From JBGPOS01 sp041488155 (GTDB lineage Bacteria > Chloroflexota > Dehalococcoidia > Tepidiformales > Tepidiformaceae): a DNA stretch of 49,970 bases. The notes beneath the pieces were generated by a model, which saw only the letters and a program-made list of their open reading frames with translations, was not told where the DNA came from and did not search any database. Below, one piece after another: positions 37,595 through 46,069 of this stretch; the stretch's first letter is position 1; every line of letters starts with the position of its first letter. The position numbers and the translations under genes were made by a program. The stretch is taken from positions 1 through 49,970 of the forward strand of contig JBGPOS010000023.1 in assembly GCA_041488155.1 (NCBI GenBank). Direction: 5' to 3'.

Positions 37595-38569
37595 TTGTTG
37601 TCGAACTGCGCTCGCAAGCTTCGCTCGCTTCATTCGCGGGAGCATGGTCAGGCCCTGGTGCTGTTCGCCGGTGGGCTTGCCGGACTCCTCGGCCTCGTCG
37701 GGATCGCCATCGACATCGGTCACCTCGTCTACACGAAGACCGACCTCCAGAAGGTCGCCGACGCCGCCGCACTGGCCGGAGCGCAGGATCTCAACAGCAC
37801 TCCCGAAGGAAAGATGGCCGCCGAAACAAGCGCCCAGCTCTACGCCCAGAAGAACGGACTGGGCAGTTGCCCGGTCGGCTCCTGCGTCGTCGTTACGGCA
37901 TCGCAGGGAGGCACCAAATACGACACGATCACCGTGACGGCGTCGCGCTGGGTGGGCTACGACTTCCTGAAAGTCATCGGCCTCGATGGCGCAACGCCGG
38001 CGGCTAAAGCGGTCGCCATCGGATCGCCGAAAACCATCACGGGCTATAGCTGGAGCGCGATCGCGCCCTTCGTCATCTGGGGCGGTTCGCGGCAACACGA
38101 GGTGCACGCCGGCGATGCGAGCTGCGCGCTCCACATCTGCGTGGGCGCGTCGTACTCCTTTCTCGACAACCAGTGGATGAATGCCAGCGGGACCCCAAAT
38201 GCGCCTGACTGGACCGCCAGCGGAAGCAACAACTTCAAGGGCGACCTCAACCACGGCGCAGGAAGCGAAGTAAACCAGATCGGCGACCTATTCTCCGACG
38301 GGGGTCTTGGCAGCATCACAGCGCCGGCCGTTGGCAGCATTCTGGTCATCCCCATCGTGAACAAGGCTTCCGGCAACTCGAACCTGCGCACCTTCAGGAT
38401 CGCCGCCTGGGCGATCGTGAAGGTGGACGCCGGCTGCAAGAAGCAAGGGTGCACCGGGACGATCCAGAGCACGAGCGTCACGCCCCCGCCGGGCTGGGAC
38501 ACCAGCGGCAGTGTCCCACCGCCCGCGACCCTCACGTATGTAGGGTCCGTGTATCACCTATCGCAGTAA
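37595..38569 (+). CDS. TadE/TadG-like pilus-assembly or surface protein
   Basis: 324 residues from TTG at 37595, chosen because GGAGG lies 7 nt upstream. The N-terminal part EHGQALVLFAGGLAGLLGLV, then GIAIDIGHLVYTKTDLQKVADAAALAGA (in parts), is the TadE/G-like (PF13400-type) anchor: a single hydrophobic helix preceded by a Glu-His-Gly-Gln start, with a downstream DxxxxAxADAAALAGA signature. The rest is extracellular-looking, with several Cys (SCPVGSC, CKKQGC) and Ser/Thr/Gly-rich stretches. In Tad/Flp systems such proteins are pseudopilins or assembly factors, but no Tad ATPase or secretin is in this window. It lies 276 nt before a second such gene. Confidence 0.82.
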   Translation: MLSNCARKLRSLHSREHGQALVLFAGGLAGLLGLVGIAIDIGHLVYTKTDLQKVADAAALAGAQDLNSTPEGKMAAETSAQLYAQKNGLGSCPVGSCVVVTASQGGTKYDTITVTASRWVGYDFLKVIGLDGATPAAKAVAIGSPKTITGYSWSAIAPFVIWGGSRQHEVHAGDASCALHICVGASYSFLDNQWMNASGTPNAPDWTASGSNNFKGDLNHGAGSEVNQIGDLFSDGGLGSITAPAVGSILVIPIVNKASGNSNLRTFRIAAWAIVKVDAGCKKQGCTGTIQSTSVTPPPGWDTSGSVPPPATLTYVGSVYHLSQ

Positions 38570-38845
38570 CGCCGAGGCGCCCCGGGGAGGTGTGGATCGG
38601 CACGTTCGCGGCCGTCCACGTGCCGTCAGGCCACCGACTGACCAGCCCCTGGAACTCGCCTGCTACCACTCCTCCACGGCTGCGCCATCTTCGCCGCCAC
38701 AGCTCCACCAAACGATTCTGGGGCCGGAGAATCTTCACCCGTTTGTTCCTTCCTGTTCCCCTTTTGATCCGTCACGCGAGCGTCGTCTGTCTCGGTAGGC
38801 GACCAACAGATGGGCGCCGCTAGCGTGCTTTCCAAGGAGGCTCCT
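38570..38845. other. Intergenic stretch between the two TadE/G-like genes
   Basis: About 275 bp with no plausible coding frame, RNA gene or obvious terminator hairpin. CAGTAACGCCGA at 38563-38574 also occurs at 36664-36675, possibly by chance. Confidence 0.4.
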
Positions 38846-40369
38846 ATGAGGGCGATGTTGCGTAGCGTTTTCGCGCAGGCGCGTTCGACCAGCGAACACG
38901 GGCAGGCGATCGTCCTGTTCACCTTGGGCCTCGTGGGCCTGGTCGGCGTCGTCGCGATGAGCGTCGATGTCGGCCGCCTGGTCTGGGCTCGAACCTCGAT
39001 GCAGTCTTCCGTCGACGCCGCCGCGCTCGCCGCCGCCGGAAGCATGCCCGACACCAGCGCTGCCAACACCCAGGCCACGAAGTACTGGGACGACAACGCC
39101 GGCTTTATCAAGAGCCAGGGCACGAACATCCACTTCACCACCACCTTCCCTTCCGGCACGGACAAGGGCGTCACGGTCCACGGGGACGCCGACATACCTA
39201 CCTGGTTCGCCAAGGTCTTCGGTCTGAATAACTGGCACGTCGCCGCCGATGGCAGCGCCTCTTCGACGTACCTCGACCTCGCCGTGGTGCTCGACATCTC
39301 GGGCTCGATGTGTGACGACAGCTACCCCGAGACCGAGACCGCAGGCATCTACCTCCACATGTCGCCCGGGCGCACCGCAAGCATCCCGAAGATAACCCAG
39401 GCGATCGCCGCCGGTGGCGCCGCGAGCATCACCATCAAGGTCAACAACGTCACGCTGTTCAATTCGGCGACCACGACGGCTGGCTTCGGCTACACCAGCG
39501 GCGGGACGAAGTACTACCAGTACACCTATACCAGCGGCGCGCGCGCCGGCATGATCATGATCGACAACGAGTTGTTCCAGATCACCAGCATCAACGCAGG
39601 CGCACTATCGATGGTTGTGAGTCGCGCCAAGACGAACAACTTCACCGGTGCCGCCGGGGTCGCCGTGGCCCACGCCGTCAACGCTGAGGTCTGGATGAAC
39701 CGAAGCGCCTGCCTGGCAGCCGATCGGAACACGCCGACTTCGTCGGTGCTCGGGCCAAACGAGCGCTACGACACCACGATCTCCGACGCCAAGTACTTCA
39801 CCACGCTCTTCAACAGCACCTACGACAAGTTCGCCCTCACTTCGTTCACGAGCACCGCGAACCCCCGTGGCGCAGGCACGATGGTCAACCTGACGAACAA
39901 CTTCGGGTCCGTCACGAGCGCCATGGACTCGTTCGCCTATCCGGACGGCGGCACGAACTCGGCCACCGGCATCGCGGTCGGCAGGCAGCTCCTCGACGGC
40001 GCGGGCAAGCGTGCGAACGCAACGCGCGTGATGCTGTTCATCACAGACGGTCGCGCCAACGCCTACTGCGGCTCGTCGTACCTCGCCTCGAACTACAACA
40101 CAACGGCCTGCCCCAGCCAGGGTAGCGGCGCTGATGGCAACGCTTCGGCTGTCAACGCCGCCATCCAGGAGGCGACACGCGCCTACAACGACGCCGGCGG
40201 CAAGATCCTGATCTACGTCATCGGGCTCGGCACGGCCGTCGACGACGCGTTCCTCCAGCAGATCGCGACCATCGGCCACGGCCAGTACTTCAAGGCCCCG
40301 ACCCTCGGCGAGATCCAGGGAGCCTTCACCTCCGTGTCCGAACAGACCCACATCGCCCTCACCCAGTAG
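38846..40369 (+). CDS. TadE/TadG-like protein with von Willebrand factor A domain
   Basis: 507 residues from ATG at 38846, with AAGGAGG 7 nt upstream. The N-terminal anchor EHGQAIVLFTLGLVGLVGVV and DVGRLVWARTSMQSSVDAAALAAAG are like those of the gene at 37595, so the two are paralogous in this part. Residues ~145-505 contain a von Willebrand A domain: the MIDAS motif DISGSM (~152) and later DGRANAYCG strand, and GKILIYVIGLGTAVDDAFLQQIA at the end. About 170 residues (ISITIKVNN... to the NRSACLAAD region) are inserted before the second half. TadG-like vWA proteins may bind metal and other surface proteins in adhesion. The convergent CoA-transferase gene follows. Confidence 0.88.
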   Translation: MRAMLRSVFAQARSTSEHGQAIVLFTLGLVGLVGVVAMSVDVGRLVWARTSMQSSVDAAALAAAGSMPDTSAANTQATKYWDDNAGFIKSQGTNIHFTTTFPSGTDKGVTVHGDADIPTWFAKVFGLNNWHVAADGSASSTYLDLAVVLDISGSMCDDSYPETETAGIYLHMSPGRTASIPKITQAIAAGGAASITIKVNNVTLFNSATTTAGFGYTSGGTKYYQYTYTSGARAGMIMIDNELFQITSINAGALSMVVSRAKTNNFTGAAGVAVAHAVNAEVWMNRSACLAADRNTPTSSVLGPNERYDTTISDAKYFTTLFNSTYDKFALTSFTSTANPRGAGTMVNLTNNFGSVTSAMDSFAYPDGGTNSATGIAVGRQLLDGAGKRANATRVMLFITDGRANAYCGSSYLASNYNTTACPSQGSGADGNASAVNAAIQEATRAYNDAGGKILIYVIGLGTAVDDAFLQQIATIGHGQYFKAPTLGEIQGAFTSVSEQTHIALTQ

Positions 40370-40387
40370 GCTTAGCCTGCAAGCCAC

Positions 40388-41590
40388 TCACACGACGCCT
40401 CGCTCTCTGAGTGAGGCGATTTCGTGTCCGGCCAACCCCAGCTCCTGGGAGAGGACCTCGTCCGTGTGCTCACCGAGGAGCGGCGCCGCCGCGAGCTGTG
40501 TCGGCTCGTGGTCGAGCCGGATCGGGTTGCCCAGGATCTCGACATCGCCTCGAGTCGGGTGGTGCACCGTCTGCACCATGCCACGCCCCTGCAGGTGGGC
40601 GTCGTTGAACACGTCGCCCGAATCGAACACCGCCCCCGAGGGGATGCCACAGGCCTGGAGCTCGGCCATCGCTTCGTGCTTCGTCCGCTGGCTCGTCCAG
40701 TCGCGCACGAGCTCTTGCAGCCACTCCTCGTTCTCGCGGCGGGCGACGGCGGTCCGCAGGCGCGGGTCGTCGGCCAGTTCTGGCCGCCCGATGGCGATCA
40801 TCAGGCTCTCCACCATGCGCCCCGAAACGGCGACTACGTAGACGTAGTCGTTCGGCCCGAACGGCTTGCAGGGGTAGGTGTTCGTCGGGGCCAGGCCGCG
40901 AAGGTTGTTCCCCACGCGCGGCACCGGGTCGCCCGTCGTCTCCCGCGCGAGGAAGCCGATGCGCGCGTAGCTCGCGATTGCCTCCTGCATCGAAACCTCG
41001 ACGTGCGAGCCTTCGCCCGTCTTCAGCCGATGGGCATAGGCAGCAAGGATGCCGATCGCGAGCTGCATCCCCGTCCCGGTGTCGCCCCAGGTCACACCCG
41101 AGCGGAAGGGGACAGTCTCCGCCGTTCCTGTGAGCGACATCGCCCCACCCGCCGCCTGCGCGACCATGTCGAAGCTCTTGAAGCGGCTGTAGGGCCCGTC
41201 CGTGCCGAACCCCTTGATCGTCGCGAAGATGACGGGCGGGTGGTGCTTTCGCAGCGTTTCGTACCCGAGCCCGAGCCGCTCCACCGTCCCCGGCCCCAGG
41301 TTCTCCGTGACCGCGTCGAAGCGGGGCAACAGCCGCAGGAACAGATCGCGGCCCTCCGGCTTCTTGAGGTCGATCGTCACGCTCCGCTTGTTGGCGTTGA
41401 GGTTGAGGAAGTACCAGCGGTCGACCGCTGTGCCCGGTGCAGCCGCCAGCCCGCGCCCCGGTTCGCCGATCTCTCGCGGTTCGACCTTGACGACGTCGGC
41501 CCCCAGCCAGGCAAGGGTCTGCGTCGCCGAAGTCCCCGCCTCGTACTGCGTGAGGTCGAGGATGCGGAAGCCCTGGAGTGCGTTTGTCAT
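40388..41590 (-). CDS. CoA-transferase, CaiB/BaiF family (family III)
   Basis: 400 residues from ATG at 41590; an earlier start is possible but adds a non-conserved stretch. The N-terminus LQGFRILDLTQYEAGTSATQ followed by LAWLGADVVKVEPREIGEPGR (in parts) and NLNANKRSVTIDLKKPEGRD are hallmarks of family III CoA-transferases (formyl-CoA, carnitine, succinyl-CoA types); the catalytic Asp is expected in the FDMVAQAAGGAMSLTG region (~150-165). The CoA donor and acceptor are unknown. It may serve the acyl-CoA degradation genes elsewhere in the window, but is not linked to them. Confidence 0.93.
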   Translation of the reverse strand: MTNALQGFRILDLTQYEAGTSATQTLAWLGADVVKVEPREIGEPGRGLAAAPGTAVDRWYFLNLNANKRSVTIDLKKPEGRDLFLRLLPRFDAVTENLGPGTVERLGLGYETLRKHHPPVIFATIKGFGTDGPYSRFKSFDMVAQAAGGAMSLTGTAETVPFRSGVTWGDTGTGMQLAIGILAAYAHRLKTGEGSHVEVSMQEAIASYARIGFLARETTGDPVPRVGNNLRGLAPTNTYPCKPFGPNDYVYVVAVSGRMVESLMIAIGRPELADDPRLRTAVARRENEEWLQELVRDWTSQRTKHEAMAELQACGIPSGAVFDSGDVFNDAHLQGRGMVQTVHHPTRGDVEILGNPIRLDHEPTQLAAAPLLGEHTDEVLSQELGLAGHEIASLRERGVV

Positions 41591-41637
41591 GGCCACCCAC
41601 GCGGATCGGGATGCCCGCATGATACGTCGTCGCGAGC

Positions 41638-41755
41638 CCGCCTCAACGTCTCCGGTGACCCTACGCGGGGGCCACAGGTGGGCGACCGCACGCTGAACGC
41701 GAGCACCGGCGAAGTGCTATGCATCCGGGTGTCGCTCTGCCAATTTCGGACATGA
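41638..41755 (+). pseudogene. Broken partial copy of the TasA-like gene
   Basis: One frame encodes RLNVSGDPTRGPQVGDRTLN and then ASTGEVLCIRVSL before a stop at 41753-41755. This is closely similar to residues of the intact gene downstream (LNVFGDPTRGSQVGVRTLN, then ANVSEVLCIQVSL, at about 42322-42414). At nucleotide level the match is also high over about 95 bp. It has no start, no signal sequence, and lacks the rest of the gene, so it is a remnant of a duplication or of a former tandem paralogue. It lies between the CoA-transferase start and the intact gene. Confidence 0.8.
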
Positions 41756-41845
41756 CGGCGGCGAATTCACGTCCATCCGGTGTCCGGCAATAGATACGAA
41801 CGACCACGTCCAAGTCGGGGGTCGCCCTTAACCTTGAGGATGAGC

Positions 41846-42499
41846 ATGAAGGATGGTTTCTCTTTCTCGCCGGACTCGCCCCAGTCGCTTGCGTGGGCAA
41901 CGGCGCAAGAGTGCATGTTTTGGCGGGAAACTGTCGGACGCGTGTTGGCGGCTAGCATCCTCTGCTTGATGCTTGTCGCAGCCTCAGTCGCCACCTTCAC
42001 TGGCGCGACCTTTACCGGCACCCAGTGGGTTAGGTCGAACCCGATCAACGCGAGTTCAGTCGACACCTCGGCTTCGCCCGCCAGCGCTGTCGTAACGTTC
42101 GGCGAGATGGCGCCGGGTGACAAGGTGACAGCGCCTATAACCGTCTCGAACGCGGGCTCTCTGCAACTCCGCCACGCCACTAGCGAGACGACCGAGAACA
42201 CGCTCGCGGAGCAGCTCGACATGACGATCAAACGTGGTGTGACGAAGTGCACCAACCGCGGCTTCGCCATCGACGGTACGGTGCTTTACGGCCCGAACGA
42301 TTTCGGCAGGACCGGCGGCCTCAACGTCTTCGGTGACCCTACGCGGGGTTCCCAGGTGGGCGTCCGCACGCTGAACGCGAACGTCAGCGAAGTGCTATGC
42401 ATCCAGGTGTCGCTCCCATTGGCCACCGCCACGAGCTTCCAGAGCCTGACCACCACCGCCACCTTCGACTTTGTCGCCGAACAGACGGCCACCAACTAG
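41846..42499 (+). CDS. TasA/camelysin-like secreted protein
   Basis: 217 residues from ATG at 41846 (TTGAGGATGAGC upstream); an internal ATG at 41915 would begin right before the hydrophobic signal, and is an alternative. The signal segment RVLAASILCLMLVAASVATF is followed by TGATFTGTQWV and then the family pattern SAVVTFGEMAPGDKVTAPIT, VSNAGSLQLRHAT, typical of the TasA/CalY (camelysin) group, secreted proteins that form matrix fibres or act as surface proteases in Firmicutes. Here it has two Cys (KCTNRGF, VLCIQV). It probably belongs to the surface-protein region with the Tad-like genes. A partial broken copy lies upstream. Confidence 0.75.
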   Translation: MKDGFSFSPDSPQSLAWATAQECMFWRETVGRVLAASILCLMLVAASVATFTGATFTGTQWVRSNPINASSVDTSASPASAVVTFGEMAPGDKVTAPITVSNAGSLQLRHATSETTENTLAEQLDMTIKRGVTKCTNRGFAIDGTVLYGPNDFGRTGGLNVFGDPTRGSQVGVRTLNANVSEVLCIQVSLPLATATSFQSLTTTATFDFVAEQTATN

Positions 42500-42564
42500 A
42501 GGGAGCTTCGTCCAGGGAGAGCGCGAGGGCGGGCGACCGAATCGAGCCGCATTCACCCCGCCGT

Positions 42565-44460
42565 CTACGCTGCCTGCTCGACCGTCTTCGTTTCGACCGG
42601 GAAGTAGTCGCTAAGAACCCCGCTCTCGGAAAGCGCAAGAAGGGCCTTCACGACCCGGGGGCTGAACTGCTTGCCAGACTGAGTTGAGATCTCGTCGATG
42701 GCGTAGGAGAGGCTCCGGCCCCGGTGATAGCTTCGTTCACCAGTCATCGCCTCAAGCGTATCAGCCACCGCCGTAATACAGGCCGCCTCGGGGATCTCAT
42801 CCCCTCGAAGCCCTTGTGGATAGCCTCCGCCGTCCCAATGCTCGTGGTGAGATTGCGCGACTATCGCCGCGAGTTCTGTGCCGGGTCCAGCAAGGAACTG
42901 GGACCCAAGATACGTATGCTTCTGTAACTCCCGCTTCTCTTCGGCAGTAAGGACTCCCGTGCTTGCCAGCAATGATTCGGGCACGTAGAGCTTTCCAACA
43001 TCGTGCAACGCCGCAGCAAGACCTATCTGGTGCGCGTCATCTGGGGTCAACCCAAGTTCTCGTGAAATGAGCTCTGCGATTTCCCGAACGCGGCTCTGAT
43101 GCGGTCCCGTCGCTGGGTCGTGGGCCTCAGCGGCAGCGGCGAGTCGCATTACAGTCGCCTCCTGTTCTTCAGCTAGCCGCGCCGCTCCCTCCTGAATTTC
43201 CTCCAGTAAGAACGACGTGTTAACCACAGCCAGCAGGGCCTGGGCCACTGCTTTGAAGAACTGTACGTCGGCTGGCGCAAAAGCCTGTGGGTGGCGACTG
43301 CCTACGTAGAGCGCGCCGATGATGCCATCCGGTCCGTTCAAAGGGACAAGCAACGCGGACTGCATTCCAGCAACGCTCGCGACCTCCAGGCCCGAATCTG
43401 GGATCCGCCCGTCTGCCTGGAAATCGTTGATGACCATCGGGCGACCCGACCGAGTCAACTGCTGCCAGATTGGAGACTCGGTATAGGAAGGCCTTTCGAA
43501 ATATGAGTTCACTTGCAGCTCCACGCCTTCATCGGCCGAAGGAACCGCGCTTCGGGCCAAGGTTACTGCCCTCTGACTCGCCTTCAAGATAACCACAATG
43601 CTTTCGGAGCCGGTCGCGTTTCGTAAACGGTGAGCCACGTCGTACATCTTGTCCCCGAGGCTCTTAACCCCTGAAAGGAGTGGGGCAAATGCGCCGAGGA
43701 TGCTGGCCAATCGTTCGACGTTCAGCTCGTACTTCTGACGGCTATGCTCACCTGTCGCCCGCCGCTGCCGCTTCACGGCATACATCGCTTCGTCTGAGAG
43801 GCGCAGGAGTTCCTCTGCCTCCCTGGCATCCTCAGGCAACATGGCGATTCCCAGGCTTGCGTGGACGTCGACTCGGTTCCCAGTTACCGAGTCGATAACT
43901 GTCGCAGTCTGCAGGGAGGACATCACTCGCTCTCTATAGTCCTCCGCCTCATGACGGCTCACGTTCTTGAGGATAGTGACGAACTCGTCACCGCCGTAGC
44001 GGCCGACGACTGCATCCCCTTCACTGAGGCAGCCGGCCACCGTGATCAACGCCTGATCTCCCGAGACATGGCCGTAGAGATCGTTAATGCGCTTCAAGCC
44101 GTCGATGTCAGTCATCAGGAGCGCGTGGTTGCCAGCCGAAGACGTCAGTCGTCGAAGCTCCTTAAGTGCGGCCTCGCGGTTGAGCAAGCCGGTGAGAGCA
44201 TCACGTCGCGACGTTTCGATGATTCGGCCTCGGGACTTGGACAACTTCCTGGCGAGTAGGCCAGTGACGACGACGGAGCCGAGACTCATGCAAGCGAGGA
44301 GTCCGACGGCTTCCTCAGCCGCGGTTTCGAAGGCAGTGCCTTGGAAAGTGTTGTGGTATTCGATGGCGCCGGCCGCCGAAGCTACGAACCACAGTGGTGC
44401 TGCGTAAGCGAGCCACTTCCAGTGCTTCGGAAAGGTAGGGGCTTTCGCTCGGGCGCTCAC
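42565..44460 (-). CDS. GGDEF-GAF-HD-GYP cyclic-di-GMP signalling protein
   Basis: 631 residues from GTG at 44460; TAGCTT lies about 5 nt upstream and no ribosome-binding site is seen. Two N-terminal membrane helices (~17-33 and ~52-69) are followed by a GGDEF domain (~85-240) with the intact active-site motif RYGGDEF; the usual inhibitory RxxD site is SEGD here, so product inhibition may be absent. A GAF domain follows (~265-410), then an HD-GYP phosphodiesterase domain (~430-620) with HDVGK and HHEHWDGGGYPQGLRGDEIP. Both the c-di-GMP synthase and hydrolase halves look active, so the protein may be bifunctional, with the GAF domain sensing a ligand. It is convergent with the TasA-like gene. 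Confidence 0.93.
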   Translation of the reverse strand: MSARAKAPTFPKHWKWLAYAAPLWFVASAAGAIEYHNTFQGTAFETAAEEAVGLLACMSLGSVVVTGLLARKLSKSRGRIIETSRRDALTGLLNREAALKELRRLTSSAGNHALLMTDIDGLKRINDLYGHVSGDQALITVAGCLSEGDAVVGRYGGDEFVTILKNVSRHEAEDYRERVMSSLQTATVIDSVTGNRVDVHASLGIAMLPEDAREAEELLRLSDEAMYAVKRQRRATGEHSRQKYELNVERLASILGAFAPLLSGVKSLGDKMYDVAHRLRNATGSESIVVILKASQRAVTLARSAVPSADEGVELQVNSYFERPSYTESPIWQQLTRSGRPMVINDFQADGRIPDSGLEVASVAGMQSALLVPLNGPDGIIGALYVGSRHPQAFAPADVQFFKAVAQALLAVVNTSFLLEEIQEGAARLAEEQEATVMRLAAAAEAHDPATGPHQSRVREIAELISRELGLTPDDAHQIGLAAALHDVGKLYVPESLLASTGVLTAEEKRELQKHTYLGSQFLAGPGTELAAIVAQSHHEHWDGGGYPQGLRGDEIPEAACITAVADTLEAMTGERSYHRGRSLSYAIDEISTQSGKQFSPRVVKALLALSESGVLSDYFPVETKTVEQAA

Positions 44461-44595
44461 TATCTAAGCTATCGGCTTACCCGCCCGGAACCTGAAGTGA
44501 GTGCTCGGACATTCCCTTGCTGATTTGGCGGGCCTCGGCGCTGCGGCCCGTCATTCCCGCCGGACTTCGCAAGGCTCGGAATCTGCTTCGCAATT

Positions 44596-44693
44596 TGGCG
44601 GGAGTGCATGGGAGTCGAACCCACCCCCCGCCGCGCTTGCGACAGGGCAACCGTTTTGAAGACGGCGAGGACCACCGGGCCCCATCCACCCCC
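44596..44693 (-). tRNA. selC: tRNA-Sec (selenocysteine, anticodon TCA)
   Basis: On the minus strand a 98-nt tRNA with all tRNA-Sec features can be folded. The acceptor arm begins GGGGGTG and ends with CACTCCC, discriminator G and encoded CCA. The D arm is long (GGGGCC, loop CGGT, GGTCCT). The anticodon loop is CTTCAAA with anticodon TCA, closed by GCCGT/ACGGT. The extra arm is very long (about 9 bp: CCCTGTCGC with GCGGCGGGG), followed by the T arm with TTCGACT. UGA-reading with a long extra arm and this loop is unique to tRNA-Sec, so selenocysteine incorporation is likely; selA, selB and selD are not in this window. Confidence 0.92.
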
Positions 44694-44812
44694 GCGCCGA
44701 TCGTAACGGCGACGGGGCGAATCGGCGACGGGGCGACGGGGCGACCGGCCGACCGTAGGTCGGGCCGGCGACGCCAGGCCTTCATTGCCCATCGCTCGTC
44801 GCTCATTCGCCG

Positions 44813-44818
44813 TACGCT
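44813..44818 (+). promoter_or_regulatory. -10 element TACGCT, leaderless spacing
   Basis: TACGCT ends 6 nt before the GTG at 44825. The preceding 44700-44760 is a low-complexity stretch of GGCGACGGGGCGA-type short repeats. Confidence 0.45.
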
Positions 44819-44824
44819 TGGCGC

Positions 44825-46069
44825 GTGCTGGACTTCGAAGAATTCGAACTGCTCGCCGTAGAGCTCCTGCTCATCGCCGCCGCGGTCGCGATCGCTGCCA
44901 GGTACCTCCGGCTGCCGTACACCGTCGCGCTGGTCATCGCTGGGCTCGCCTTCAGCTTCGGGCCTTTCTTCGAGGTCTCACTCAGCCGCGACCTCATCCT
45001 CCTCGTCTTCCTTCCGCCGCTGCTTTTTGACGCCGCGATCAACATGGATCTCGAAGAGCTGCGTCGCCGCTTGGCGCAGGTGGGCTTGCTCGCGACCGCC
45101 GGGACGCTCGTCACTGGCGCCGCCGTGGCGCTCGCTCTCTACGCCTTCACGGACCTCCCGCTCAAATACGCAGTGCTGCTTGCGGTGATGCTGGCTTCGA
45201 CCGACCCCATCAGCGTCCTCGCCACGATGAAGGAGAACCGGGTCGCCGGGGGGCTCCGCACGCTGCTCGAAGGGGAGTCTATCTTCAACGATGCCATCGG
45301 CATCGTGCTCTTCGGCATCGCCCTCGCGGTCGCTTTCCCCGGCGAAGCCGGTGACGACGTGACCTGGTGGAGCGGCCTCTCGGACTTCGCCTCCGAGGTC
45401 ACGATCGGCGCCGCCGTCGGGGCAGGCGGGGGCTTCTTGATCCACCACCTCATGCGCCTCCTCGACGACTACCTTGTCGAGATAACGCTCTCGGTGACGT
45501 TGACCTTTGGGGCGTTCCTCATCGCCGACCGCCTCGGAGGCTCGGGCGTTATCGCTGTCGTGGCCGGTGGTCTGCTCGTCGGCAACTACGGGACTCACCG
45601 GGCGATGTCGGCCGAATCTCAGCGCGCGATGCTGCAGTTCTGGGAGGTCGTCGCCTTTCTCATCAACTCCGCGCTCTTCCTCCTCATCGGGCTCCTCTTC
45701 GACATCGAGAGCCTCACAGAGTCGACGACACTCCTGGTCACTGTCGTCGCGCTTCTGGCTTTGCTCCTCGGTAGGGGCATTGCCGTCTACGGACTGCTCT
45801 TCCCCTTCGCGCACCGCCGAGCGCCGCATCGCATCCCCCCCGCCTGGCTGCACGCCCTCTACTGGGGAGGCCTGCGCGGCAGCATCCCTATCGCCCTCGC
45901 GCTCGGGCTTACCCAGGACCAGCGCAACCTGGCCGGCGCCGATGCCGTTGCGGTCGTCTTCTGGGTCGTGCTCGTCTCGCTGGTCGTCCAGGGACTGACC
46001 TTCGCCCCCCTCCTCAAGCGGCTCGGTGACCGGGTTTCGGGGTCACGGGGTACGGGCGTATCGGAGTAA
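44825..46069 (+). CDS. Cation/proton antiporter, CPA1 family (Na+/H+ exchanger-like)
   Basis: 414 residues from GTG with about twelve membrane helices. CPA1 motifs: LFDAAINMDLEELRRR, then DLPLKYAVLLAVMLASTDPISVLATMKENRV in parts (the STDP motif in the ion-binding region), LLEGESIFNDAIGIVLF (the FND motif with essential Asp), and LYWGGLRGSIPIALALG (the WGGLRG region). It exchanges Na+ or K+ for protons across the cytoplasmic membrane. The mRNA is probably leaderless. The last residues (RVSGSRGTGVSE) and the TAA stop lie inside a dispersed repeat shared in mirror image with the convergent GNAT gene. Confidence 0.95.
   Translation: MLDFEEFELLAVELLLIAAAVAIAARYLRLPYTVALVIAGLAFSFGPFFEVSLSRDLILLVFLPPLLFDAAINMDLEELRRRLAQVGLLATAGTLVTGAAVALALYAFTDLPLKYAVLLAVMLASTDPISVLATMKENRVAGGLRTLLEGESIFNDAIGIVLFGIALAVAFPGEAGDDVTWWSGLSDFASEVTIGAAVGAGGGFLIHHLMRLLDDYLVEITLSVTLTFGAFLIADRLGGSGVIAVVAGGLLVGNYGTHRAMSAESQRAMLQFWEVVAFLINSALFLLIGLLFDIESLTESTTLLVTVVALLALLLGRGIAVYGLLFPFAHRRAPHRIPPAWLHALYWGGLRGSIPIALALGLTQDQRNLAGADAVAVVFWVVLVSLVVQGLTFAPLLKRLGDRVSGSRGTGVSE

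Noticed and set aside
44525..44604. TTTGGCGGG occurs at the tRNA-Sec 3' end and again at about 44524-44532, like an attachment-site duplication
   Set aside because: The match is only about 9 nt, there is no integrase or prophage module next to it, and the gap is too short for an inserted element.
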